Source of the DNA: Antilocapra americana
Lineage: Eukaryota > Chordata > Mammalia > Artiodactyla > Antilocapridae
Length of the DNA stretch: 64,000 bases
Assembly: GCA_007570785.1 (NCBI GenBank)
Contig: ML664161.1
Span: 18,167,856-18,231,855, forward strand
Reading direction: 5' to 3'
The notes below the pieces were generated by a model. That model saw nothing but the letters and a program-made list of their open reading frames with translations. It searched no databases and had not been told where the DNA came from. This document shows positions 23,635 through 36,780 of this stretch, piece by piece. A program made the position numbers and the translations under genes. Numbering within the stretch: the stretch's first letter is position 1; every line of letters begins with the position of its first letter.

Positions 23635-25480
23635 ACCAGCCACATCCCTGAAACCAGACGCGCTGAAAAGCCGGTGGCCGCCTTCTGTTATCCAGATCCT
23701 CTCAACCTTTTCTCTTTCCTAACTCCAGGTCCCTGTTTAGCTTAACATTACACCTCGAGTAAACAGAAGACACTGCTTTATTTTGAAGAGGAAGTGTGTA
23801 AGTTTTCGAACTAGCATCATCCTTCCCGGATTCCTGATAACTAAAACTAATAATAACTTAAGTGCTAATAAGAGAAACTGCAGGGGTAGGAGAGGCTGGT
23901 TGGAAATAATAATTTACTAAGAAAAGTCTGCAACTTTTCCACAAGTTTTCTGGGTTTCCAGTGAGCATACTTATCTTGAGTTTGACTAGAACAGAAAAGC
24001 CTGGGAAGGCAAGGATCGAGAAGCTGGAGCGGAGGGGGGTGGGGGTGGGGGTGAGGGGTAGGTTATGGGAAGAAGGTTAGTAAGGAACAAAACAATGCAT
24101 AGTTTTGTAAAGATAATAAATGGAACGTGGCCGACAGATACTATTCAGTACATTTTCTTTGGGTGAGTAAGGGTAGATCAGGGGAGGAGGGAGGCGGAGA
24201 GAGTGTTACAGAAGAAAGAAAATAAGTAACCCTGATGGTTTAAGCCCTTTATAAAAAAGAAATGGCATCAGGGTTTTTTTTTTTTATCTCCTCCTGCCCC
24301 CCCCCAACCCCCCCCCGCTTTGTAGTCAAGTGCATTTTAGCCACAAAGATCCCAACAAGAGAATGGAAGGAAACTTAGACGGGGCTTTGTTTGACTCCGT
24401 GTAGCGACAACAAGAGAAACAAAACTACCTATTTGTAACGGACGTGCTGCCATCGCTCTGCGCATTGAGCGCCTACCTATTGAAATCTTTACGTCGGGAC
24501 AAAGGGAGAGCGGCTAAAATTACCCTCTTGGGTCCTGGGAGGGCAGGGTTTCTGAGCCCCTACTCCCGCCCCCATCCCATCCTCCTCCAGCCCGGGCCTG
24601 GCCGGGTTCGCTCCCTTCTCCAGCCCAGGTCGCCTTCCTCTTGCCTTGCCTGGCCTGCACCTGTGCCTAGAGAGCACCACCCCCGCCTCCCAGGCCCGGA
24701 ACCCCCTTCGAGGGCAGCCCAGACCCAGGCTGCCGAGGCGATGCGGCCACCGCGGTAGAAGTCAGTGGGGGAAATGCCAGGGCGGGTTCTGCTGGAGTCC
24801 TGGGAACTCTGCGTGGGAGGGAGTTTGTGAGTGCGGCTCAAAAGCCACCTCCAAGCAGTGCCCGGGGATGCCAGGAAGTTGAGACTACCCTCCCCCATAG
24901 CCTGCACTTCTCAGGGCCCTTCTGTTGATCTTTTTCTTCCCTCAGCCCCCCTTTGGAACCCCGCTCCACTGAGATCCCTCCTTGGGGCGGGGATGGGGTG
25001 GGGGCGGGGAACTCTGGAGAATGGGGAGAGAGGACGACCGTCCCCTTTTGCGCCGACTTAGTGGAGGAAGATGGGTGGGAGCTGTGGCTGGGGTGAGGGC
25101 CAAGCTGTGGTTTCCTGCCCCGCGGGCTGAACTGGGCCGGGAAAAGGATGGATTCGGCTGCTCACCCAGGCCCGGTCTGACCTCAGCTCTGGAGGGAGCC
25201 GCACAGTCTGAGCAGGCTTTATTAAAAAAAAAGAAAGAAAGAAAGAAACCAGAGCACATTACGTGGAAGCAAGAAGGTTTTGAGGACAGAACTTCTTGTC
25301 CGGACAGTGTGAGAAACGGGTGTCGGTGCCCGTGGAGCGAGCCGGGCGAGCGGAGAAGCCAGCTTAGGGAGAAGCGCTGGAGCGGCTGGAGTTGGGGGAA
25401 GTGTGCGGAGGAGCGGGAGAACAATGACACACCAACTCCAGCACGGCTGGTTTCCCGAAATACTAGTGGGACAGTCTCAC
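23635..25480. other. SOX2 proximal upstream region, increasingly GC-rich
   Basis: Noncoding. It includes a GGGGGT-rich tract at about 24030-24056 and C runs at 24297-24316 of the kind that can form G-quadruplex or i-motif structures. A GC-rich segment runs from about 24540 to 25200. The 309-codon plus-strand frame (24982-25911) runs through C homopolymers and ends at the SOX2 start region. It has no recognisable domain and is treated as a chance frame. Confidence 0.5.
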
Positions 25481-25499
25481 TGACCCACCTTCCGCCCTG

Positions 25500-25541
25500 C
25501 CCCCCCCCCCCCCCCTCCCCCTCTCCCGCCCCCCCCCCCCC
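25500..25541 (+). repeat. C homopolymers upstream of SOX2
   Basis: C16 at 25500-25515 and C13 at 25529-25541, separated by 'tcccctctcccg'. The opposite strand is therefore G-rich enough to form a G-quadruplex. The tract lies 350-400 bases upstream of the inferred SOX2 start. Exact run lengths are prone to sequencing error. Confidence 0.9.
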
Positions 25542-25779
25542 TCATTTCAGCTGCCCGCACCAAAAGAGTAAATTCAAGATTAAGTTTGAAGAAGAAAATA
25601 TCGTAGTCTTAGGGCTGTTTACCCACTTCCTCCGAAAAGGCGTGTGGTGTGACCTGTTGCTGCGAGAGGGGATACAAAGGTTTCTCAGTGGCTGGCTGGC
25701 TGGCAGGCTGCGGGAGCCGCCTCCCCCTCCCTCCGCCCGCGCCTCCCCCCGCCTCCCCCGCGCGGCCGGCGGCGCGGCA

Positions 25780-25894
25780 GGCCCCGCCCCCTTTCATGCA
25801 AAACCCGCCGGCGGGGCTGGGCTCGAGTGGAGGAGCCGCCGCGCGCTGATTGGTCGCTGGAAACCCATTTATTCCCTGACAGCCCCCGTCACAT
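25780..25894 (+). promoter_or_regulatory. SOX2 core promoter
   Basis: In order: a GC box 'ccccgcccc' (about 25782), an octamer-like ATGCAAAA (25796-25803), an inverted CCAAT box ATTGG (25849-25853), and an AT-rich 'tttatt' (25868-25873) about 25 bases before the inferred start. The start is set at 25895 because the downstream sequence 'ggatggttgtctattaac' equals the 5' end of the human SOX2 mRNA as I remember it. An inverted CCAAT box is a known feature of the SOX2 promoter. Confidence 0.75.
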
Positions 25895-27299
<1,405 letters not shown>

Positions 27300-28398
27300 G
27301 GGCCGGACGGTGGACTGGAGGGGGCGGGGGAGACATTTTCAAAGAAAAAGAGGGAAATGGAGGAGAGCAAGAAACAGCATGGAGAAAAACCCGGTACGCT
27401 CAAAAAAAAAAAAAATCATCCACAGCAAATGACAGCTGCAAAAGAAAACGCCAATCCCATCCACACTCACGCAAAAACCGCGATGCCGGCAAGAAAACTT
27501 TTATGAGAGATCCTGGACTTCTTTTGGGGGGACTATTTTTGTACAGAGAAAACCTGGGGTGGGCGAGGTGGGGAGGGCAAGGGAATGGACCTTGTATAGA
27601 TCTGGAGGAAAGAAAACTACGCAAAACTTTTTAAAAGTTCTAGTGATACGGTAGGAGCTTTGCAGAAAGTTTGCAAAAGTCTTTACCAATAATATTTAGA
27701 GCTAGTCTCCAAGCGACGAAAAAAAAATGTTTTAATATTTGCAAGCAACTTTTGTACAGTATTTATCGAGATAAACATGGCAATCAAAATGTCCATTGTT
27801 TATAAGCTGAGAATTTGCCAATATTTTTCAAGGAGAGGCTTCTTGCTGAATTTTGATTCTGCAGCTGAAATTTAGGACAGTTGCAAACGTGCAAAGAAGA
27901 AAATTAATCAGATTGGGCATTTTAATTGTTTAAAAATTGTACAAAAGGAAAAAATTAGAATAAGTACTGGCAAAACCATCTCCGTGGTCTCTAAAGGGGC
28001 AAAAGTTTTAGATTGTACTAAATTTTTTAAACTTAACTGTTAAAAGCAAAAATGGCCATGCAGGTTGACATCGTTGGTAATTTATAATAGCTTTTTTGTT
28101 TCCCAACTTTCCATTTTGTTCAGATAAAAAACCAACATGAAATTACTGTGTTTGAAATATTTTCTTATGGTTTGTAATATTTCTGTAAATTTATTGTGAT
28201 ATTTTAAGGTTTTCCCACTTTTAGTTTCCGTAGTTGTATTTTAAAGATTCGGCTCTGTATTATTGAATCAGTCTGCCGAGAATCCATGTATATATTTGAA
28301 CTAATACCATCCTTATAACAGGTACATTTTCAACTTAAGTTTTTACTCCATTATGCACAGTTTGAGATAAATAAATTTTTGAAATATGGACACTGAAA
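27300..28398 (+). other. SOX2: SOX2 3' untranslated region
   Basis: About 1.1 kb, GC-rich at first and then AT-rich. It matches the remembered mammalian SOX2 trailer, with 'gtacagtatttatcgagataaacatggcaatcaaaatg' near 27755 and the terminal 'aaatatggacactgaaa'. The AT-rich distal half, with several ATTTA/TTTTTA words, is a likely platform for microRNA and RNA-binding-protein control. No specific site is asserted. Confidence 0.85.
28370..28398 (+). terminator. SOX2: SOX2 polyadenylation signal and cleavage site
   Basis: AATAAA at 28370-28375, with cleavage inferred at about 28398 after 'gacactgaaa', where the human mRNA ends. A T/GT-rich segment follows (gcttgagtctttcatttatttgg). The resulting mRNA is about 2.5 kb unspliced. 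Confidence 0.85.
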
Positions 28399-29940
28399 TT
28401 ATGCTTGAGTCTTTCATTTATTTGGATAACATTGTGATTATAACCCAGCTCCTCGGGGAATATACTGTGCTTAGCCAAGAAAGCAGAATACCTAAAACCT
28501 TGGTATTCTAGTCCAGTAGCATGTGCTAATGTTAACAGCAACAAATAAATGGCTGGATGATTAATTGAATAAGTACTCTCGAAAAAATGGAAATGCTTAT
28601 GTCATTTCCAAAACAGAAACTAGGGACGTATGTTGTAAATCCACTCCCTCCTTTTCTAAGCAGCATGAATAAGCATGATGGGGACTTAAACTGATTTATG
28701 CCACTTGTTGCCAGAAAGAAGTCAATTCTGAAAAATTTCATGTAGCTTAGCAGATGGGGTATTGAGCCAAATCAGAACCAGGTTGGCTGGTTTTGTTTTC
28801 GTTTTCTTCACAGCACAATGGCCCTTTGGAAACGTGGTTATAGGGGGAAATGATGCTTCTTGTATAGGAATAATTGCAAACTAGACAAGCAAAGTGCTCA
28901 TCTGCTGGGTGGGTGTTTGGATTACTCTGGCCCTGTTATTGTCTGAGAAGAAACAAGTGGTTTGCTTCTTTGTTCCATCACTTCATAAACTTTCTTCTCT
29001 ACATTTTCCTGTTTAGGGAGGAGGGAAAGCAAAGAGCGTCTTGCGAAAACTCCCCGACTTATCACAGCTATTTATTATTATTATTATTTATTTTCTCTTT
29101 TCCTCTCTCTCCCTCTACGAATTCCATTTCTTAAATTGACAGCGCGGGTCCAAGCCTGTAGTCCCAAATCGGATAATCTCTGCAGCTGATAACAAGCAAA
29201 AGAGAAGCCAGGCAACAGCCATATTAAAGAAGAAAACAATCAACTCTGAGGTAGATATTTTACTTTGTCCGATCTAATCACATTTAGAGATGATTGTGCT
29301 TTTGATCTGTTAACCATGTTTTACTAGAGTAGTAGAGAAGTAGGGGGAGGGGAAAAGGGGTGGAGAAACAAGACTGGATTTGTTGTTTTCTTTTGCCCTA
29401 GGAAAAGTAAAGAAAGACAGTAGTTACCCTCAGTGGGAGCGGAAAAGTTGGGGAATCGCCACGGTCTTTGAATTAGCGATGCTTCTGCTTCGCAGCCGAC
29501 CCGCGCGCTTTGGCGCAGTCAGAGAATCTGTAAGACCGACTCGGGGACTTTTCTTTTATTCACGACTTACGTCGCTCATCTTCCCCTACCAAAGGGGACC
29601 AGAAACCTAGAATCCTGCATTAGGAGCGTGGGTTTCCTCCCTACAATTTCAAGGGCTTGTTGTGTGAACTTGCCACAACTTTGGAGAAGTTGGAATCCAG
29701 CTGCGCCTTTCACCCTTGAGTAAAGTATCGGCTGCAGCCACTAAATTAGTTCATCCCGTTGGTTTGCATCTTCTCGTTTTCCAAGAAAGTATTTCTTTCT
29801 CGTGGTGTTGTTAATGTTAGTTCTGGGCTCAGCTGGGAATAGCCTCATATTTTCTCTTTTTATTTCATATGGGTTGCTTTATGTGTTGGTTTTTTATTTT
29901 ATTCCTTTTTTGCATCCTCATTTTTAGGGTAATATTGTAC
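28399..29940. other. Noncoding DNA downstream of SOX2
   Basis: No gene is recognised. A short (TTA)n tract lies at 29071-29092. Short GC-richer segments near 29440-29560 have some CpG. Open frames are short and featureless. Confidence 0.5.
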
Positions 29941-29949
29941 TGGGAAAGA

Positions 29950-30190
29950 CAATTATTATGCCAGTTCCCAATTCTAAGTGAGGCATTTCCCCCCCTAATT
30001 AATGCAGAGACTCTAAAAGAATTTCCCCTGGCCTGGCCAGCCATTGTAATGCATATACAGATTATTCACGTGGTAATGAGCACATTCGCCAGTTCTTGCT
30101 CACACATACGAATAAAAGAAACTTTGAATAAAGATCCAAATGATCTTGCTGGGGGGTGGGGAGAATATTCCTGGAATTTGAGCCAATCAA
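29950..30190. promoter_or_regulatory. SRR2-type downstream SOX2 enhancer
   Basis: About 4.1 kb downstream of the SOX2 start, the known location of the SRR2 enhancer. The core is a SOX-POU composite on the + strand: CATTGTA (30042-30048) immediately followed by octamer-like ATGCATAT (30049-30056). This is the arrangement through which OCT4-SOX2 drive SOX2 autoregulation in pluripotent cells. Flanking words include a CACGTG E-box at 30067-30072, 'taatgag', and 'ctttgaataaag' (TCF-like, near 30122). Motif and position agree, so the assignment is strong though not experimentally shown here. Confidence 0.8.
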
Positions 30191-33100
30191 CTATATAGAG
30201 TGTATATATTTGAAAAAAAACAGACATATTAGAAATATGTATTGGGGTTTGAAGTAATTGCACTGCACTAACCTTCCTGTTTAAAAAGCCCCACAGGATC
30301 AGACTGAAAAAGAAAAAAACTTACTGGCAAAATGCTCGGATTCAAATATTTTGCAAGAGGGAAGAGAGTGATATTGTGGGAAGTTGAACAAGTTTTGAAT
30401 GACTGTTACTGTCTGCATAAAAGTAGAGTACTCTCGTTCTCCCTCCATTTGTCCTAACCAATGAATAGAAAAACATTTTGTTTGCAAATATAAATTCTTT
30501 TGATAAACTGCATTTGAGGAAAATGATGCATATTTCATCACTCATTGGATTGGGTTAAACAGTTCTCCAAGATGTGTAGTTTCATGGCTAGATCGATATT
30601 GAACATATGATATTTTAATTATAACATGATTTCCAAGAAGGGGGTAAACCCATAAGCTTGCCTAGAGATGCTTATCTCCCAGTGCTAAAGTTGTTGAATG
30701 TTCAGTTCCTTCCTTGGGATATTATCCTGCTCACTAAAACCATTCAATTTGCAGTGAAAGGGGTGAATTTAATGTTTTGATAACCTTATACACAGAATAG
30801 AAATGGGCAGAAGGATGAGATTATAGTTTGTTCCCTCTGCAATTTTTTTCTCTCCCTGCATCCCATGCTTTAAATAAAGGGTGTTAAAATATTTTGCTGA
30901 GCTGTAGTAGATTAGCAAGGTTTCTTGCCAGTGCTGGGAAGCCGGTATTACAGATGGTCCCAGGGGAAAATGGCTCACATTAACCACTAAATGAATATTT
31001 GACAAGGGCTCATTCGGAGGTATTATTACTATAAACGTGTCCCTACTGGACTTTTCAAGGGTCAAAGAGCAACGCTTCAATTAATTATTTAGTCTGCTAG
31101 TAGATTTGGTTGTAATAGCTGTACTTATTTCTAGAACCGACACATTCTTACATTAGGAAATCTCAGGAGAATCTTCTCCATCAGCAGTGCCTTGAATTGA
31201 AATACACACAGAGCCCTGGCATTTTAAAGCTTACTTTTTCATAAAACCTTTTCTTGGACTGGGAGTATGTATATGTGTATTGAGGGGGAAGGGAGTTATA
31301 GTCTCTTTTTCTATTTTATTTACTGGTTTTGGGGTTCAAAGGAAAAAAACAAGAACATAATAAGTTGTCTTAATTTCTGCATCATGTCTGGCATAGTCTT
31401 TTAGGGCCTTGCAATTTGGAGAGAGAGGGGAGGAGATTTATTTATAACCTTTGCCTTTTATAAGTGGAGCTGTCACAGAATTTCAGAAACTCAAGCAGGC
31501 TCTGAATTTAGAAAGGATACAGATTCCCATTTGCCAGTAAAATTCGGGTTTTAAAATGGAAGACTCTGTAGATTGATACTGAGTTCTAGTAGTCTCACAG
31601 TTAACTGGGGTATAAGATAATCCCTCCTCCCCTCTCTACCTATTGGGTCTGAACATTTCCAGGTGTAGTGGGGGGGTGAATGTTCCATTTCTGCCCTGTC
31701 ATAAGTTCCTCTGAGGCCCCAGGTAAAATGGGAAGAGAATGATTTCCAAAGTAAGATTCTTTGACAATAATATAAGGTGAATGAATAAGAGATAAGCTGC
31801 AAGGGGTGGGGGAACGGGATGCAGTAATTACAAACCCAATTCATTCAGCTTTTCAGAACTTTTGTTGTGAGCCCTCCATTGAGGGGTTTTGAGCTGCCAG
31901 TTTTCTCACATTATAAAGAACTGATCAGCACCTCAGGGGGACGAGAAATACCGTTTAACTGCATAGTGATGGGGTCTTCATTTAGAACGCTTACAAGAAG
32001 AAAATTAAACAGTGCCTTTGTGTGCACAAGGTTTACTTTTCAACTGCTAACAGTTTATAGCTAACTGCCCTGAGATTGAAGTTTGATTGTGGTTTGATTG
32101 CCTGATATCTGGCATTGTTAATTAATTTATTTGTTGTAATTAAAAGATTTTTAAATATCCTTCCCCTATGCTTTTTATTTCTTGCTTTTGGAGAATTTTG
32201 CAAAACAGCTTCTTTTATTTTGCTTTGTGGAAGGAATTTCCTTTGCCATGAGCTTTAGCAGAGGCCTGAGTTAACATTTTCCTGAACTTCCTTTCCACCC
32301 CCCCCAATATTGCCTTAAAATAATTTGCATCTCACTGTTTTTTTACACTGCCTTTCCTTGCTCTCAGAGCAAAGGCTGTTTTGAGGATAACTACAAGTGA
32401 GATTGGGAGTAGGGTTGATTGATTTATTTTCATTGCTTTTTTTTTGGACCGAATTTGGAAGATGGCTGGATGGATTTCCTTAGGGACCTCCTCGATGAGG
32501 TGAATCCTTTAAAGACAGGAGAAGAGGGAGAAACTCTTGACCTTTACTATGAAAATATGGATTAAAGTCCAAAGGGATACGACTTCCAGAGTTGTAAGAG
32601 TAAGCAAATGTGGAAAGGGCTTTCCAAAGATAAGGAAATTGCCCAAACCAGAGAATTGGTTTATTGTCATTCATAGTTATTTTCTATTTTAAAACTTTCT
32701 TGGAAATATGACCTCTGATATCACCCAGAGAGATGTTGTAACATCACTCCATTCTGACAATGCTGTCCAGATTTACAATTTTTTTTTTCAATTTTTTTAT
32801 GTTTTGCTTATGTGGCCTTTAGGAAATTATAGATTTGACTTTCTTATTTTAACTAAGAGACTTCCCTTTGGGAGAGTGGGTTCCTAAGACAAGGCCAAGA
32901 TTTCCCTTGGTGGAGAGCTCTCTTTTTGTATGCGGGTCCAAGGGATTTTATTTTACATTTTGGTGTAACGGTAGTATTTCTTATTCCTTGAGCGGGGCAC
33001 TCAGTTTCTGTTCAAAAGCAAATAGGACGTCCTCTCTTTTCTGGATGCAAAGATATTTGTTACTTTGGGGATTTTTGAACTTGAGAGGTTTGCTCTACTT

Positions 33101-33230
33101 TGCAAAGAAGTGCCAGGTGATGTAAAAGCTCCAAGGAGTCACTCGTTTCATTACCTTCGTGTGCCTTTATGTACAGATGAAATGTGCAGTATTAGTAAAG
33201 ATTTCAGCGCTTTGAACTATCTTCTGCCTC
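30191..33230. other. Noncoding DNA, candidate scattered regulatory words
   Basis: No gene or recognised transposon. It includes a perfect octamer ATTTGCAT at 32323-32330 and AT-rich homeodomain-like runs near 32118-32150 (gttaattaatttatttgttgtaattaaaag). Nothing else could be supported. Confidence 0.45.
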
Positions 33231-33234
33231 CCCC

Positions 33235-33600
33235 CCTGCTTTTGTGCTGGGCGTGCGACTCGGCTATGAGCGCGCTGGCCTCCCACCCGTCTGCCTCAGG
33301 GAGCGCGCCGCCCCAGCGCTGGGAGCGGATGCGCCGGCAGATGGAAGCTGAGGCGGCCAAACGCCGGCCGGGGCCCTGACGTCACCGCGGCCGTGGCCAC
33401 GGCCCCCATCCGGCTACCTGAGAAGGTGCTGCTTGGGGCTCGAGTTCTCTCCGCACGGACCCTGCCCAACTGCCCGATTTCCTCTCTAGGCCCTGGGCCA
33501 TGCCCGCGTCGGGCAACTTTGCAGTCTCCCGAGGTGTTGAGAGCTCTCGCCCCTCCAGAGTGCTCTAGCTCCTGTACCCCAGCCCTCTCCACGTTAACAT
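33235..33600 (+). promoter_or_regulatory. CpG-rich element with a perfect CRE
   Basis: A short CpG-dense patch in an AT-rich surround, 4.9 kb after the SOX2 poly(A) site. It contains a full palindromic CRE TGACGTCA at 33377-33384 and an adjacent 'ccgcggccgtggccacgg'. Candidate intragenic promoter or enhancer. It also holds a 37-codon ATG-started frame (listed separately). Confidence 0.45.
33266..33379 (+). CDS. Possible 37-residue short ORF (unproven)
   Basis: ATG at 33266, stop TGA at 33377-33379. The predicted peptide is basic toward its end, with a run like WERMRRQMEAEAAKRRPGP that could form a charged amphipathic helix. The start context is weak and no family is recognised. The stop codon is the first three bases of a perfect CRE, so the bases may be held by regulation and not by coding. 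Most likely a chance frame in a CpG patch; recorded because it is ATG-started and compositionally odd. Confidence 0.12.
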   Translation: MSALASHPSASGSAPPQRWERMRRQMEAEAAKRRPGP

Positions 33601-34348
33601 CGTGACGCCAAAGACGGCTCTAGACTTCCCAAATCAGAGAGGCTCACTGACTCAAGTTCTGCCTTCCTCTTGCCTCTTAACCCAGACCCTTATTTTTAAG
33701 GGGTTGTTTGTCCCTGTTTGGCGCCGAGGCTCAGCATAAGTTATCTTGATCTTAATCCTTCCCAGTGCCAGAGGCTGCGGGTAGACATGGCTGTGGGATG
33801 CTACAGGAGCTATGTGGGCTCCCAGGAATAGTGCCTCTCCTCTAGGATCAGAGAAGGTGGGAATGGGAGGATGCAGATCTCTCTTTCCCATTTATAAAAT
33901 AGGGATAATGTATAATTACTCTGCAGAAGATGAGTACAAAGTCATTGACGCTAAACACGACTGATAGCTATTACTTTTCTTTACTGCCCAGTAGTGATAG
34001 GGAAGGCAAAAGAGTCTCATTTAGATTCCAGAGATCAATACAGACATTTGGGTTCTTCCTCTGCTTGCTGGTCTTGGACGATGAAATTAGCCTTGTTCGG
34101 ACCACCCTTCTCCCTTTTCCAGTGCCCTTCCTGGCTTTAGGGTTCGCCTAGGAAGTTATCCTGCAAACTTGCCACCCCTGGGCATCTTTCTGAGGGGAGG
34201 GATACAGACATTCCTGGCAGGAACCGCCCCCACCCATAAAAGGCAGAAAAAATAATTACTGTATTAAAAGGAGCAGCAAATTCTTCCCAAGGGTTCTTAT
34301 CGCTGGCGGCCAGACCAGTAGCAGGACTGCGCCCCCACCCCCACCTCG

Positions 34349-34356
34349 TGACGTCA
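34349..34356. promoter_or_regulatory. Second perfect CRE site
   Basis: Palindromic TGACGTCA in a locally GC-rich segment (34300-34380). It is the second perfect CRE within 1 kb. Family knowledge: bound by CREB/ATF factors, often in promoters. Confidence 0.5.
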
Positions 34357-36780
34357 GGGTCTGCAGGGCCTCCGGGATGAGATGATTTGTTTGAGCGTCC
34401 CAGAAAGGACCATCTGAACACTTGCAGGGCGAGACCAGGGGAGCTGGCCCCCTTCCCCAGCACCCAGCTCCAGCTTTTGAAGTCTCAGAGGCCCTCCCCC
34501 TCAGCACAACCAAACACAGCAATAGCAGTCTTCACTGCACAATACAGTCAGGCACAGGACAACCATCTCCATCACCTTGGTACTCTACATATTTATATAA
34601 ATATATATTTATCCATTTACATATATGTAAAGAACAAAATCTATAGTTTTTTGATTTGCTAACTAGAGTTTGTTGTTAGGTCTGAATGAGTTGATTTTGA
34701 TTTACATGTATTTTGAGATGATCAAAAAATTACACTAAACGCCTTATTTTATTTGGTGCTGCATAAGTTTCACTGGTGGTTGGAGAACTGGACTCCCAAA
34801 AGTTTTGCGGTTCCAATATGGAGAGGTGATTAGGACAGTTGCTTCTAGCTTGCCATTGCTATGCCGTTTCCATTTTCTCTTCTCCATCCCTAGTAATTTG
34901 TGTAGCTTGTAATAATCTTTTTTTTTTAGAATCAAAAAAGTGTTGCTGAGAGAACTCCTTGGAAGTGATTTAAACTGTAGATAAGAATGACATTTGGTCT
35001 GTGCACTCCATATGAAATGGATAAAATTATGTGTTAGGTGAAAGCACCTGTGCATTTCTCAAGTTTTATTTGTGACCCAATGTAATTCATTGAATGCCCT
35101 TGCAACTGGAAGGATTGCAGGACTTTATATTGGTTAGACTAATGATTTGCTGAGAATTAGCCAATATTTCACATACAGTCAGTTTAGTATCAACTTACAT
35201 CCAGGTTGATTTGACTATCACATGTAACTAAATTCTAGGTTATTGCATAACATGACAGTTTAATCAGTCTGAAATACTAACTGGCAAAATTCTGTTTCCT
35301 TCTGTTCAAAGTTCTCTTCCCTTTCTTTGTTTCCCCCTTACTCCCACCTCCAAGGGAAATCTCATAAACTCAAGTTTGCCTTGTGAGAGTTTGTTTACTC
35401 CAACTTCTGTTAAACTAGACTAACACTCTCTCATCAGCTTTCTAAACACTCTCTCATCAGCTTTGTAAAATGGTGCAAAAACATCTTGGAGTTTAAGATG
35501 GCAAAATAAACCTGAGCATATGGGAGGAAGACTTCATTGTTAGAAAATTGATTTAAATGTTTAACTCACACTTCAGCCTCGATGCCTCCCTTACTACCCT
35601 CTCTCCTTTTGCTCACTGCCCACCCCTGGCTCTTGGGTACCTCAACTCTATTAGCAAGTTGGTTCACCAGCATAAATTATGAATGTATTTCCAGCCACCC
35701 TTCTGTAAAATAAATCAGGGGCTTTTCTCTTTTGCAAATCTCTACTTTTGTTCCCATCAAAACTTCTCCATGAGCCATGCTGCAGTGTCTTCTTGCAAAT
35801 TTACTATGCCGGTGTAAAATATGGAGGTATGTTTTCAATAGGAAAAATCAAGGTACTCTTTTCTCAAGAAGGCTTACACGTTGAGGATACAAAATATTTC
35901 ATGGTTAGTTGTGTGAGCTTCCAAATTAGCTGCATACAAAGTATTTTAAGATTTTTTGGCTGTCACTGGCTGGCAGTACTCATTCTGTGTGTGTGTGTTG
36001 GTTTGAAAAGCAGGAAGAAGTGTAATGAATTGAGTGCTGTCAGAGATGTCTTCTGTTTGAACGGTCTGCGATGGGCTGAATGGCAGAGACTCCCTCATCC
36101 AGTGCAGGTGCGGTAGAGCTGGGGAAGGGGGGCCGGGGGGCCCCCTCTGTTCAGTCAAAAAGCACCATTCTCCACAATAGACCACACACTGGCAGCCAGC
36201 GTGACATCAACTCACACTTTCATACTTTCCCCCCCATCCATAGTTCTGAGTTCACAAAGTGGCCATACAGTAGCCTTGGTTAGGTTCCTTTAATGAACAT
36301 TTTTGTGGCTCCATGACCAACATTGAAATCTGCTGAGCCCTGGGAGGAACAAATAGATTTTTAATCGAGAGTTCCAAATCAAAACGTATAGCCATAGATT
36401 TTTAAAGTTAAGCTGGTCTCTCCACTCTCTCCCAATACCCATGCCCACAAGAGCCACCCCCCCACACACCACCCACCCTCGCCCCCCATGATTTGAAAAC
36501 TCTGAGTTAAAAGTTCTTCTAAGATTCACTAGGCTCCAAGACGCTGTTTTCTGATGTCTGGAGAGAGAGAAAGAGATCAAACAGGAAAGGAGAGAAGGCA
36601 CGAATTTGGGGTGTTTATTTAAATTTAAAAGAAACTCTAGTATTTTATTATGCTTGGTAAGAGGGTTAATCCTGCAAATGAACGGACATTAATCTGGTGG
36701 AGTGGAGTCTGTCCCCTTTTGAATTGGTTTTACTGGGAGATAGACAAGGGGGTTAGGAAAGGCAGCAACTGTTCTAAAAC
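34357..36780. other. Noncoding DNA, no gene recognised
   Basis: AT-rich with short simple stretches: 'tatttatataaatatatattta' near 34588-34612, a near-duplicate 'aacactctctcatcagctttctaaacactctctcatcagctttgt' at 35421-35465 (a 20-base direct tandem), and a short GT run near 35982-35998. No exon or transposon is recognised. Confidence 0.5.
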
